From Leptidea sinapis (lineage: Eukaryota > Arthropoda > Insecta > Lepidoptera > Pieridae), in the NCBI RefSeq assembly GCF_905404315.1, contig NC_066267.1, positions 5,594,501 through 5,658,500 on the forward strand: a stretch of 64,000 nucleotides of DNA. Direction: 5' to 3'. The translations under genes were made by a program, and so were the position numbers. Shown piece after piece: positions 44,801 through 56,800 of this stretch (positions within the stretch are counted from its first letter, which is position 1; every line of letters starts with the position of its first letter). Under the pieces are notes generated by a model. That model saw only the letters and a list, made by a program, of their open reading frames with translations. It did no database searches and was not told where the DNA came from.

Positions 44801-47800
44801 TACCTTAACCAGTTAAAGAACGCTACCAATGATGTCAAGAGTCAATTGAAAGACGTGGAAAACAATAATGAATTTTTATTATGCGCTATGGCAGCTAACA
44901 GCTTGGAGTCGAATTTGAAGAATGTGCAGGATGTTCTTTTAGATACTGTTTCGGAGGTGTACTTTGGGAAGTTCAACATACATCTTTTGAAACCCGACCA
45001 GCTTCTAGAAGAATTAAATATTATTTCCGGAAGATTGTCCAACGATTTAAGTTTACCAATAGAGAACACGCATACAGAATTAACCAAAATGTACCATTTA
45101 CTCAAGGTCAGAGCGAAAATGCTAAATGACTATTTTATTTTTGAAATTAGAATACCATTAGTGAGTAGAGACCATTACCAAGTATATAAAATTTATCCTG
45201 TACCAAGACGGAACGGCAAAACCATGGTCACCCTAGTTCCAGTTTCGGATTACATTGCGATCAACTTACGAAGAGACTCATTTATGACCATATCACACTT
45301 AGAATTAAATAATTGTCTTCATTTAGATACTGAGACACAACTTTGTCCTTTGGAAAAACCAATTTCTCATATGAGTCATGATGACGTCATGTGCTCCAAA
45401 GACCAGGAGACGAAGCAGTGCAGAACCAAAACTGCCAAATGTCTAGATTGGTGGTCTCAGCTAAGCGAGGTCAATACATACTTTTTCTTTTGCTGCGACT
45501 CGTATCCAGTACGTATCATCTGTGGAGAGCAAATGTTTTCCAATCATCTTAATAATAGCGGCATTATTAGGTTGGGTCCAGATTGTGTTCTGAAAGGACA
45601 AGACATTACCATTTATGCTCGGAGGCTTCAGAACAATACATTAACCATACAGACGGATATACCAGCGATAGACATTCACCCCATCAACCACATCTTTAAC
45701 CAGAATAAGACGTTCGTGTCGCTGATTTCGGAGCCAGCATCAGTGATGGGTGGTTACGATCAGGAGCTAGATGATATAGGCGCAAAAATAAAACAAATGA
45801 ATTCAGAGAGTGGTCTAAAGGGTGGTATATCTTATCACGACGTTCACCACTACGTCGCGATATACGTGGTGGCGGGTGTGCTGGTGGCCGGGGCCGCCGC
45901 GTACGCCGTGCGGCGGTGGTGCCCGCGCCGCAGCCGCCGCCAGGACTCCAGCGCGCCGCCCGCGCCGGCAGCCGCTGGCGCAGGGCCAGCCGCGTCGCAC
46001 CCGCCGCGCCCTGAGCCGCGGGGTCTGACGAAGATATCTACTATCCGGCTCGAAGGACCACAATGTACGGTGGTTTGGTTCCGTACAGAGTAAAACACAA
46101 GTTAGGCTCAAATGGTATATTGAATCCTTAACTTATGCTATATGGTAAAATGGTAAAATGTTGGTATGGTAATGAGCACGCGAATCGATCGGCGGCTTGT
46201 CGCGAACTGGTTACAATATTACTTAGGAAATAACGCGAGGCGACGTAAACGCTGATACGCGAAACGTGATGTACAGTCGACATGCTGTTGACCGTACAAT
46301 ATATATAGTCTAATCTAATCTAAATAATATTGTAAACTAAGTAATATTCTAATCTAAGTAATATTCTAAGCTAAGTAATAATAATCTAAGTAATATTCTT
46401 ATCTAAGTAATAATCTAATATAAGTGATATTCTTAATCTTCTACATCGTTCGCTTGTCTTCCGACATAGGCCTCCTCCAGAAATTTCTATTGTGATCTGT
46501 CCAGAGCAGATCGTCTCCACGTTGGTCCAGCCACTTTTTTAAAATCATCTTCCCATCTAATGGGTTGTCTTCCTTGATTTCTTTTCCCTTGTCTTGGATA
46601 CCAGTCTATAATATTTTTTGTCCATTTATCAATATTGCTTCTCAAGGTGTGTCCTGCCCATCGCCATTTTAATCTTTTTATAGTGTTGTCTATCCTTTCT
46701 AATTTCGTTTTCTTCTTGATTTGTGTTAGTCGTACCTTGTCTTTCCTTTTGATCTTTAACATGCTTCTTTCAATGCTTTGTTGACACACTTTCAATTTTT
46801 GTATATTTTTCTTTGTTAAGGACCATGTTTGGCACCCATATGTCATGCAAGGTGTAATGCACATATTGAAAACTTTGCTCTTAAGTTTTTGCGAGATCTC
46901 ATTAGTTTTCATTATATTTTTTAAAGACCAGTATCTTCTCCAAGAACTTGCCACTCTTTGCTCTATTTCCTTGTCCATGAGGTTTGTGGGGGATATGATT
47001 TGGCCCAAATACGTATATTCTTCAACATATTCGATAGTATTTTGGTCCACTGTTATAAGTTCATGTGATCTGTTAGTCATTATCTTGGTTTTTTCAGTGT
47101 TAATATCCAAACCCACTATTTTGCTTGCTTGGGTCAAATCCTGTAGCATTTTTTGGAGCGTTCTAGGATCTTGGGCAATAATAATTAAGTCGTCCGCAAA
47201 TCTTAAATGATGTAGGCGTTGACCATCTATGTTTATTCCCTGATCCTCCCATTCTAATTTTCGAAAGATTTGTTCCAAAACAGCCGAAAATAGTTTGGGT
47301 GATAGCGGATCTCCTTGTCTCACACCTTTGTTGATCATAAATTCTCGTCCTAATCTTTCCAATTTAATTTTTGCTCTATTGTTTTTATAAATTTCTTTTA
47401 TTAAATTTATATATTTGCTGTTAATTCCTTGTATTTTTAGAGCATTCCAGAGAGAGTTGTGTTTTATAGAGTCGAATGCTTTACTGTAATCAACGAATCC
47501 TAAATAATATGGTTGGTTATATTCATTACATTTCTGTACAAGTTGTTTAATTACATGTATATGGCCTACCGTTGAAAATTTGTTTCTAAAACCAGCTTGT
47601 TCTCTTGGCTGCGACTCATCTAATGTTGTGGTTATTCTATTCAAAATAATTTTAGAAAATATTTTGTACAAGTTGGGCATTAAGCTTATTGGTCTATAGT
47701 TTTCAATTAATTGTGTATCTCCTTTTTTATGAAGTAATGTAATTATATTTTCTGTCCACTGTTTTGGTATTTGTTCTGTCTTCATTATTTCATTATATAG

Positions 47801-50800
47801 ATTTGTTATTAGTGTTATTGTTTTACGAAGAGTTTCTTTTATCACTTCATTACATATGTTATCCTCTCCAGGTGATTTGTCGTCTTTTTGAGATCTTATA
47901 GCTTTTTCGACTTCACTCTGTAGTATAGGTGGTACTTGTTCTTCAAACTGTGCCGTTCTGTAATAAAAATCTGTTGTTTCTATTTCGTGATCTTCGTACA
48001 AGGAGCTGTAGAAGTTAGTTGCGATTTCTAATATATGTTCTCTCGATGTTTGACACGTTTCTGTTTTTGTATTCAACAATCTAGGAATCCAGTTTTTGTT
48101 ACGATCCAGAGATTTTTGTGCCCTTTTCACTCCACCCGTTTTTTCTATATGGTCTATAATAGTGTCAGTAGCCACTTTCCTTTTATACTTTCTAATGCTT
48201 TCGTTTATTTTTTTACTTATGTCTTGAATTTCTTTTTTATGAGTTTTCCGATCAGCCAACAAATCTTTTCTCTTATCCAATAGTGTCAACGCTTCGTTTC
48301 CAATGTTATTCCTTTTTTCTTTACGTTTAATTAACTTATCCTTGAATTCAATTAAATTCTTCTCTAGAATATCATATTTATTTTGTATAGTTTCATCTTT
48401 ATTGTTGTATATTTCTTGTTTAAGTTTCTTTTCAAAATCGTCCAATACGTTCTCTGAAATCAGTAGCGATATTCTTCCTCTGTTTGGTTTTTTAATATAC
48501 CTGGATCTTGTTTCTTTAGATTTCATAGTTCCTCTTAGAATTCTATGATCAGAGCTAAAATTAAAACTATTGACGACATCCATATTCTCGAATGTTCGCG
48601 GTCTGTTTGTAAGAATAAAATCAATTTCGTTATAAGTAGTTGCATCAGGGGAGACCCATGTCCATTTTCTGTTTTTGTTTTTCTGTCGGCTGTTGGCTGT
48701 CCAGCAGCGGCTCGGTGTCGGACGAGTCGGAGCCGGAGTGCGGCGGTCGCGCCCGCACCCGCTCGCGAGTGTGTACGTACCTGCGTCTGCGGCTGGCTGT
48801 CCAGCAGCGGCTCGGTGTCGGACGAGTCGGAGCCGGAGTGCGGCGGTCGCGCCCGCACCCGCTCGCGAGCGTGTACGTACCTGCGTCTGCGGCTGGCTGT
48901 CCAGCAGCGGCTCGGTGTCGGACGAGTCGGAGCCGGAGTGCGGCGGTCGCGCCCGCACCCGCTCGCGAGCGTGTACGTACCTGCGTCTGCGGCTGGCTGT
49001 CCAGCAGCGGCTCGGTGTCGGACGAGTCGGAGCCGGAGTGCGGCGGTCGCGCCCGCACCCGCTCGCGAGCGTGTACGTACCTGCGTCTGCGGCTGGCTGT
49101 CCAGCAGCGGCTCGGTGTCGGACGAGTCGGAGCCGGAGTGCGGCGGTCGCGCCCGCACCCGCTCGCGAGTGTGTACGTACCTGCGTCTGCGGCTGGCTGT
49201 CCAGCAGCGGCTCGGTGTCGGACGAGTCGGAGCCGGAGTGCGGCGGTCGCGCCCGCACCCGCTCGCGAGTGTGTACGTACCTGCGTCTGCGGCTGGCTGT
49301 CCAGCAGCGGCTCGGTGTCGGACGAGTCGGAGCCGGAGTGCGGCGGTCGCGCCCGCACCCGCTCGCGAGTGTGTACGTACCTGCGTCTGCGGCTGGCTGT
49401 CCAGCAGCGGCTCGGTGTCGGACGAGTCGGAGCCGGAGTGCGGCGGTCGCGCCCGCACCCGCTCGCGAGTGTGTACGTACCTGCGTCTGCGGCTGGCTGT
49501 CCAGCAGCGGCTCGGTGTCGGACGAGTCGGAGCCGGAGTGCGGCGGTCGCGCCCGCACCCGCTCGCGAGTGTGTACGTACCTGCGTCTGCGGCTGGCTGT
49601 CCAGCAGCGGCTCGGTGTCGGACGAGTCGGAGCCGGAGTGCGGCGGTCGCGCCCGCACCCGCTCGCGAGTGTGTACGTACCTGCGTCTGCGGCTGGCTGT
49701 CCAGCAGCGGCTCGGTGTCGGACGAGTCGGAGCCGGAGTGCGGCGGTCGCGCCCGCACCCGCTCGCGAGTGTGTACGTACCTGCGTCTGCGGCTGGCTGT
49801 CCAGCAGCGGCTCGGTGTCGGACGAGTCGGAGCCGGAGTGCGGCGGTCGCGCCCGCACCCGCTCGCGAGTGTGTACGTACCTGCGTCTGCGGCTGGCTGT
49901 CCAGCAGCGGCTCGGTGTCGGACGAGTCGGAGCCGGAGTGCGGCGGTCGCGCCCGCACCCGCTCGCGAGTGTGTACGTACCTGCGTCTGCGGCTGGCTGT
50001 CCAGCAGCGGCTCGGTGTCGGACGAGTCGGAGCCGGAGTGCGGCGGTCGCGCCCGCACCCGCTCGCGAGTGTGTACGTACCTGCGTCTGCGGCTGGCTGT
50101 CCAGCAGCGGCTCGGTGTCGGACGAGTCGGAGCCGGAGTGCGGCGGTCGCGCCCGCACCCGCTCGCGAGTGTGTACGTACCTGCGTCTGCGGCTGGCTGT
50201 CCAGCAGCGGCTCGGTGTCGGACGAGTCGGAGCCGGAGTGCGGCGGTCGCGCCCGCACCCGCTCGCGAGTGTGTACGTACCTGCGTCTGCGGCTGGCTGT
50301 CCAGCAGCGGCTCGGTGTCGGACGAGTCGGAGCCGGAGTGCGGCGGTCGCGCCCGCACCCGCTCGCGAGTGTGTACGTACCTGCGTCTGCGGCTGGCTGT
50401 CCAGCAGCGGCTCGGTGTCGGACGAGTCGGAGCCGGAGTGCGGCGGTCGCGCCCGCACCCGCTCGCGAGTGTGTACGTACCTGCGTCTGCGGCTGGCTGT
50501 CCAGCAGCGGCTCGGTGTCGGACGAGTCGGAGCCGGAGTGCGGCGGTCGCGCCCGCACCCGCTCGCGAGTGTGTACGTACCTGCGTCTGCGGCTGGCTGT
50601 CCAGCAGCGGCTCGGTGTCGGACGAGTCGGAGCCGGAGTGCGGCGGTCGCGCCCGCACCCGCTCGCGAGTGTGTACGTACCTGCGTCTGCGGCTGGCTGT
50701 CCAGCAGCGGCTCGGTGTCGGACGAGTCGGAGCCGGAGTGCGGCGGTCGCGCCCGCACCCGCTCGCGAGTGTGTACGTACCTGCGTCTGCGGCTGGCTGT

Positions 50801-53800
50801 CCAGCAGCGGCTCGGTGTCGGACGAGTCGGAGCCGGAGTGCGGCGGTCGCGCCCGCACCCGCTCGCGAGTGTGTACGTACCTGCGTCTGCGGCTGGCTGT
50901 CCAGCAGCGGCTCGGTGTCGGACGAGTCGGAGCCGGAGTGCGGCGGTCGCGCCCGCACCCGCTCGCGAGTGTGTACGTACCTGCGTCTGCGGCTGGCTGT
51001 CCAGCAGCGGCTCGGTGTCGGACGAGTCGGAGCCGGAGTGCGGCGGTCGCGCCCGCACCCGCTCGCGAGTGTGTACGTACCTGCGTCTGCGGCTGGCTGT
51101 CCAGCAGCGGCTCGGTGTCGGACGAGTCGGAGCCGGAGTGCGGCGGTCGCGCCCGCACCCGCTCGCGAGTGTGTACGTACCTGCGTCTGCGGCTGGCTGT
51201 CCAGCAGCGGCTCGGTGTCGGACGAGTCGGAGCCGGAGTGCGGCGGTCGCGCCCGCACCCGCTCGCGAGTGTGTACGTACCTGCGTCTGCGGCTGGCTGT
51301 CCAGCAGCGGCTCGGTGTCGGACGAGTCGGAGCCGGAGTGCGGCGGTCGCGCCCGCACCCGCTCGCGAGTGTGTACGTACCTGCGTCTGCGGCTGGCTGT
51401 CCAGCAGCGGCTCGGTGTCGGACGAGTCGGAGCCGGAGTGCGGCGGTCGCGCCCGCACCCGCTCGCGAGTGTGTACGTACCTGCGTCTGCGGCTGGCTGT
51501 CCAGCAGCGGCTCGGTGTCGGACGAGTCGGAGCCGGAGTGCGGCGGTCGCGCCCGCACCCGCTCGCGAGTGTGTACGTACCTGCGTCTGCGGCTGGCTGT
51601 CCAGCAGCGGCTCGGTGTCGGACGAGTCGGAGCCGGAGTGCGGCGGTCGCGCCCGCACCCGCTCGCGAGTGTGTACGTACCTGCGTCTGCGGCTGGCTGT
51701 CCAGCAGCGGCTCGGTGTCGGACGAGTCGGAGCCGGAGTGCGGCGGTCGCGCCCGCACCCGCTCGCGAGTGTGTACGTACCTGCGTCTGCGGCTGGCTGT
51801 CCAGCAGCGGCTCGGTGTCGGACGAGTCGGAGCCGGAGTGCGGCGGTCGCGCCCGCACCCGCTCGCGAGTGTGTACGTACCTGCGTCTGCGGCTGGCTGT
51901 CCAGCAGCGGCTCGGTGTCGGACGAGTCGGAGCCGGAGTGCGGCGGTCGCGCCCGCACCCGCTCGCGAGTGTGTACGTACCTGCGTCTGCGGCTGGCTGT
52001 CCAGCAGCGGCTCGGTGTCGGACGAGTCGGAGCCGGAGTGCGGCGGTCGCGCCCGCACCCGCTCGCGAGTGTGTACGTACCTGCGTCTGCGGCTGGCTGT
52101 CCAGCAGCGGCTCGGTGTCGGACGAGTCGGAGCCGGAGTGCGGCGGTCGCGCCCGCACCCGCTCGCGAGTGTGTACGTACCTGCGTCTGCGGCTGGCTGT
52201 CCAGCAGCGGCTCGGTGTCGGACGAGTCGGAGCCGGAGTGCGGCGGTCGCGCCCGCACCCGCTCGCGAGTGTGTACGTACCTGCGTCTGCGGCTGGCTGT
52301 CCAGCAGCGGCTCGGTGTCGGACGAGTCGGAGCCGGAGTGCGGCGGTCGCGCCCGCACCCGCTCGCGAGTGTGTACGTACCTGCGTCTGCGGCTGGCTGT
52401 CCAGCAGCGGCTCGGTGTCGGACGAGTCGGAGCCGGAGTGCGGCGGTCGCGCCCGCACCCGCTCGCGAGTGTGTACGTACCTGCGTCTGCGGCTGGCTGT
52501 CCAGCAGCGGCTCGGTGTCGGACGAGTCGGAGCCGGAGTGCGGCGGTCGCGCCCGCACCCGCTCGCGAGTGTGTACGTACCTGCGTCTGCGGCTGGCTGT
52601 CCAGCAGCGGCTCGGTGTCGGACGAGTCGGAGCCGGAGTGCGGCGGTCGCGCCCGCACCCGCTCGCGAGTGTGTACGTACCTGCGTCTGCGGCTGGCTGT
52701 CCAGCAGCGGCTCGGTGTCGGACGAGTCGGAGCCGGAGTGCGGCGGTCGCGCCCGCACCCGCTCGCCCGCCGCCACCACGCGCCGCTTGCACACGGGACA
52801 CACGCGCCGGTTCTGGGTCAGCCACGGGTCGATGCACTTCGAATGGTACGCTACGAACACAGTGATAATAAATTAATATAATATATATAGTATTAGAACA
52901 CGATGACGGAATTCCCACCCTCAATTTTTTTCATACATACATAAAAATTCAAAAGTATTTTATGCACCTAGGAAGAAATGTAGGTCATTCTCACCTGCGG
53001 AATATTGACAATCGCGGGTGGCAATGTCCTACTTATCTCACATGGTACGTATACGATTTTTTTTCAACCTGGATGAGAAGCTGAAGCGGCCACTTTTCTT
53101 CCTCGTACCAGGGACTAAAAGTGAGCTTTTCACCAAGGATTTTTTTCGACGCTTTCACAGCTGTCACATAAGTAGACGTATAAATGATCCAAGTTTTACT
53201 TCAAGTTCTAAGTCATATTTTAACATAGCAGACGCACCGTGCGCACAGGGCAGCACCCGCAGCTTGTCTCCCTCCTGGTAGTCATCCAGGCAGATAGCGC
53301 ACGTGTCGTACGGGTCTCCCTTGCTGAACTTGCAGATTGGTATCTTCTTGAGCGAGCGGTTGGGCAGACGGTGCCGACGAGCGCGCCGCCGGTCTTTGAT
53401 ACACTTCACTATCTGCCAATATAAAAAAACACACGCACATAAAAATACTTTAGTGTTGTGTAGTTTTGCAAACGAACTAGTTAGAAAGAGCGCTCCCACA
53501 GACGAACTACGAGGTGTAGTTCCCAGATCCCTCGTTCCTTAGTTCGTTATTTCAAAATCGATCCTACGGATGCTACATATTAGTGATCTTTGGTACAGAT
53601 CCTTTTTAGAATTCCATTACTGTTATGTACTTAACAAACTAAGTCATTAAATTGCTTATTATCTTTTTGCTCTTAATATTATTGTTATATTATAACACTA
53701 GACATAAGGGATTGCTTGTAACTAATTCTAGTAGGCTTCATAAGAAACATAATAGCTTTAACGGTAAATGTATTCACTTTAATAATAAAGTCCCAGCCAC

Positions 53801-56800
53801 TGTTCAGGTATTATCTATAAATAAATTTAAATGTTTTATAAAAAAAAAACGGCTCTATCGTAAAACCTACTACTCCTAATACCACAGCTGAATATCTAAT
53901 AATCGGATAGCCCGGGACTAGATTATGATTATTTTATAGCAATAAAAATGACAGTACAATATTTTTATTGAAAAGAACGCAGAAAATAATGCTGGGAGTG
54001 TTTCTTGCGCCGCTTCTTCTGAGAGCGCCGTTTTTTTCCGAAGCGGTACTAGTGTCAAGTATATTAGAAATGACTTCAAAAAAAATTCTAAAGGAATCTT
54101 TTTCTCAAGATATTTTGAGAAAAAAATGCCATTTTATCTTGCACAGGCTCAATATACAAAATATTCTGCGCATTGTTGTCAAATGTCAGTAGGTATCTAA
54201 TTAAGTTCACTAACTACAATAGATTTAGTTCGCATCTGTGGACGTTCGCTCTAGATCGCAGTTATTTAGAAAGCTACCGGAAAAGCCGGCTCGGGCGAAC
54301 GATCAGTATTGTATTTATTTATTTATTTATCTAGGTTTGTGGCGATATGTATATTATTAAACTTATAATAATAGTATATGAAAATATATAGCCTATCTAT
54401 CTTATTATATTTATGAACATAAAATATATATCAAGAACATTATTATATATTAAACATGTACATATTTACTATAATAATATATAAGTACAGATTATAATAA
54501 CAATATATACTAAACATACATTATCCACCACATATAATAATTACTTTGCCACATTTGTCGTAACGACTAATTTTAAGGTGACTTGATTCATCGTGTCGTC
54601 TGCTGTGAAGGCCTGCGGTAGCATCGAGAACAATGGGACAAAGGAATGCAGTACAGCGACTAGCGACGAGCCTGCAGTCGGCACCCGAAGACAGTGCGCC
54701 CCGAACCTTCGACGCACGCGCACGTTACCTTTGCTTTCGCTAACGCTTCTCGTTTACTCACTTTACCCCTAGTTTAACTACTTCTCACTTCTTGTATATT
54801 GTACCTTCTGTTCTATATAGTGTTAACTACACACCTGTATCATATTGTGGTGTTAAGTGTAAATTATATATATAAACATATGTGAAGCTAATTCGGGCTA
54901 TTTATTTATATCATTAACTGTGTACCAGGACTAATTCACACACTTCAACCCCACAGGTTCACCAAAAGATTATACACTATTACTAGCTTATAAAAATAAC
55001 AAAATAAGTATTAATTATGGCGTAAATCCAATTACAGGCAAACCAGCATGCATTTTTGAGTTGCACAAGTGCGGGGTTGCAAGTTTACAATGAAAAAAAT
55101 ATTGTATTGTACTATTATAATGTAGAAAAAAAAAACTAAAGATCAAGTTTTGGATACAAATCAAAACAAAGCATAAGTTATGTGGTGTCTGCACTGATAA
55201 ATTGTTGCAATACTTTTTTGTAATGCTGAGGGGAGGAGGAGTGGATGGAAGATGGAAGGATGGAAGAGTAGTTTTGAAAAGATTATTGTGCTCCCGGCAG
55301 ATCCTTTCTAAAACACTATTAAACACTATTATTGTATTCGACAAAGGAACTAACGAACTAAAAGATCGAACTACACTGGCCTTCAAAAGTAAGTATCACA
55401 CTTTAAAAATTGGGATAACGTTTTAAGTTCAAAAGATATACTTTCGAAATAAAAAGGACTCCAAAGAGAATTTAATTTTGTACATAAAAACTTTATAGTC
55501 GGTAACCTTCTTTTAAGAATTGGCCGAAAAAAAACTTCAAAAACAAAACAATTCCTTTTTCAAAGTGGACGTTTCCGAATTACAATTTTACCATTCACAT
55601 TTTTCTTTCTGTTTTAAATTATTTTCAAGATCGATGGGTCTTGTTTTAAAAATTTATGCTAAAAAGCACATAACTTTTATTTATCATGCCTCTTTCAGTT
55701 GAAGACTGTGCTAGGATCATGGCTTTTCTGGAACTAGGCATCAGTATGCGTCGCACTGCAAGAATGGTGGGTGTGACGGTACGAATGGTCCAGAAGGTAA
55801 ACCGAATGACACCTGGACACCATCTGAGGAGACCTTGTAATGGCAGACCCAGGTGTACCAGTGCCCGAGGAGATCGTTATATTATTTCCACTGTGTTAAG
55901 AAATCGCCACCAAAATGCAGTTGAAGTCCAGCAACAGCTACTTCAGACCCGGAGGGACAACATTAGTGACAGTACAGTGAGAAGAAGATTGCTGAAGCAA
56001 ATTTGAAACCCCGAAGACCAGCGAGTGGCCCAAAACTCGAGAGACAGCATCGAGTAGCGAGACTGCGATACGCCCGTGAACACATGCAGTGGGATGAATG
56101 TTAAGAAAAAAAATAATAATTTGAAAAGTGTGATACTTACTTTTGCAGGCCAGTGTAGTTCGTTCAGGAACTGCGAACTACGCGTTACTCTGGGGAACTG
56201 TCCATAATTATCCAAATGTTTAGTTTAGTTTTTGGGGGTGCTGTTTAATAAATTTAAGAGAAATTCCGATTGGTTTCAATTCGATACAAATGTCGCTAAT
56301 GATTTGATTACAACCTACGTAGTTGGTTCGTCTTGTTGTATCTTCGGCAAAAGTTGTCTCTCCCGCAGGTTTTTCTTATGGAAAAGGAGGACGAAAACGA
56401 GCGTACGGGTCACCTGGTGTTAAGTGATCACCGCCACCCACATTATTATTAAGGCTTTTGTTTGTTTAAACTCTACTATTTGTGAGTCTATAAGTATAAC
56501 CTACACCTAATACTATTTCGACGTCCAAATGTAAGTTTTCTTGAATGTTAATTCCGCTAAGATTTGTCTTTAACCAATTCGACACTGAGAAGTCTCGTGT
56601 CCGAATCCGGCGAGTCAACATCTCCTGAGGATGCCTCGTGTAGACGCGAAATACTGGGCCTCAGCAAGAATTAAACATTTCTGAGATTTGGGACTGTTCA
56701 CTTGAAATAGGAATAGTGCGTTTCTGTCTACGATCAAATGATACCTGAGAATAATTCCGCTAGATGGCGTTGCTTGTATAGAATATGTAAAAATTATATT

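Larger units (their letters stand above)
37764..46303 (+). mobile_element. BEL/Pao LTR retrotransposon with inverted terminal repeats
   Basis: The whole element is 37,769-46,298 (8,530 bp), flanked by ATATA on both sides (37,764-37,768 and 46,299-46,303), a 5-bp duplication as usual for BEL. It starts TGTACGG and ends CCGTACA. Order inside: terminal repeat, tRNA-Asp-complementary segment, 5' leader with 62-bp tandem repeats, one long gag-pol-env frame, inverted terminal repeat. It lies in the big intron of the RNF13-like gene, antisense to that gene. The identical terminal repeats and intact frame suggest recent activity. Confidence 0.85.

Noticed and set aside
48699..52766. CRISPR array
   Set aside because: Units are identical throughout with no variable spacers, lie in a eukaryotic intron and have no cas genes nearby.
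46487..52924. Six overlapping open frames of 1,337 to 2,145 codons across the array
   Set aside because: They are read-through of a stop-free 100-bp tandem repeat on both strands. Only the RNF13-like exon at 52,681-52,850 and the RTE reverse transcriptase left of 48,698 have independent protein support.
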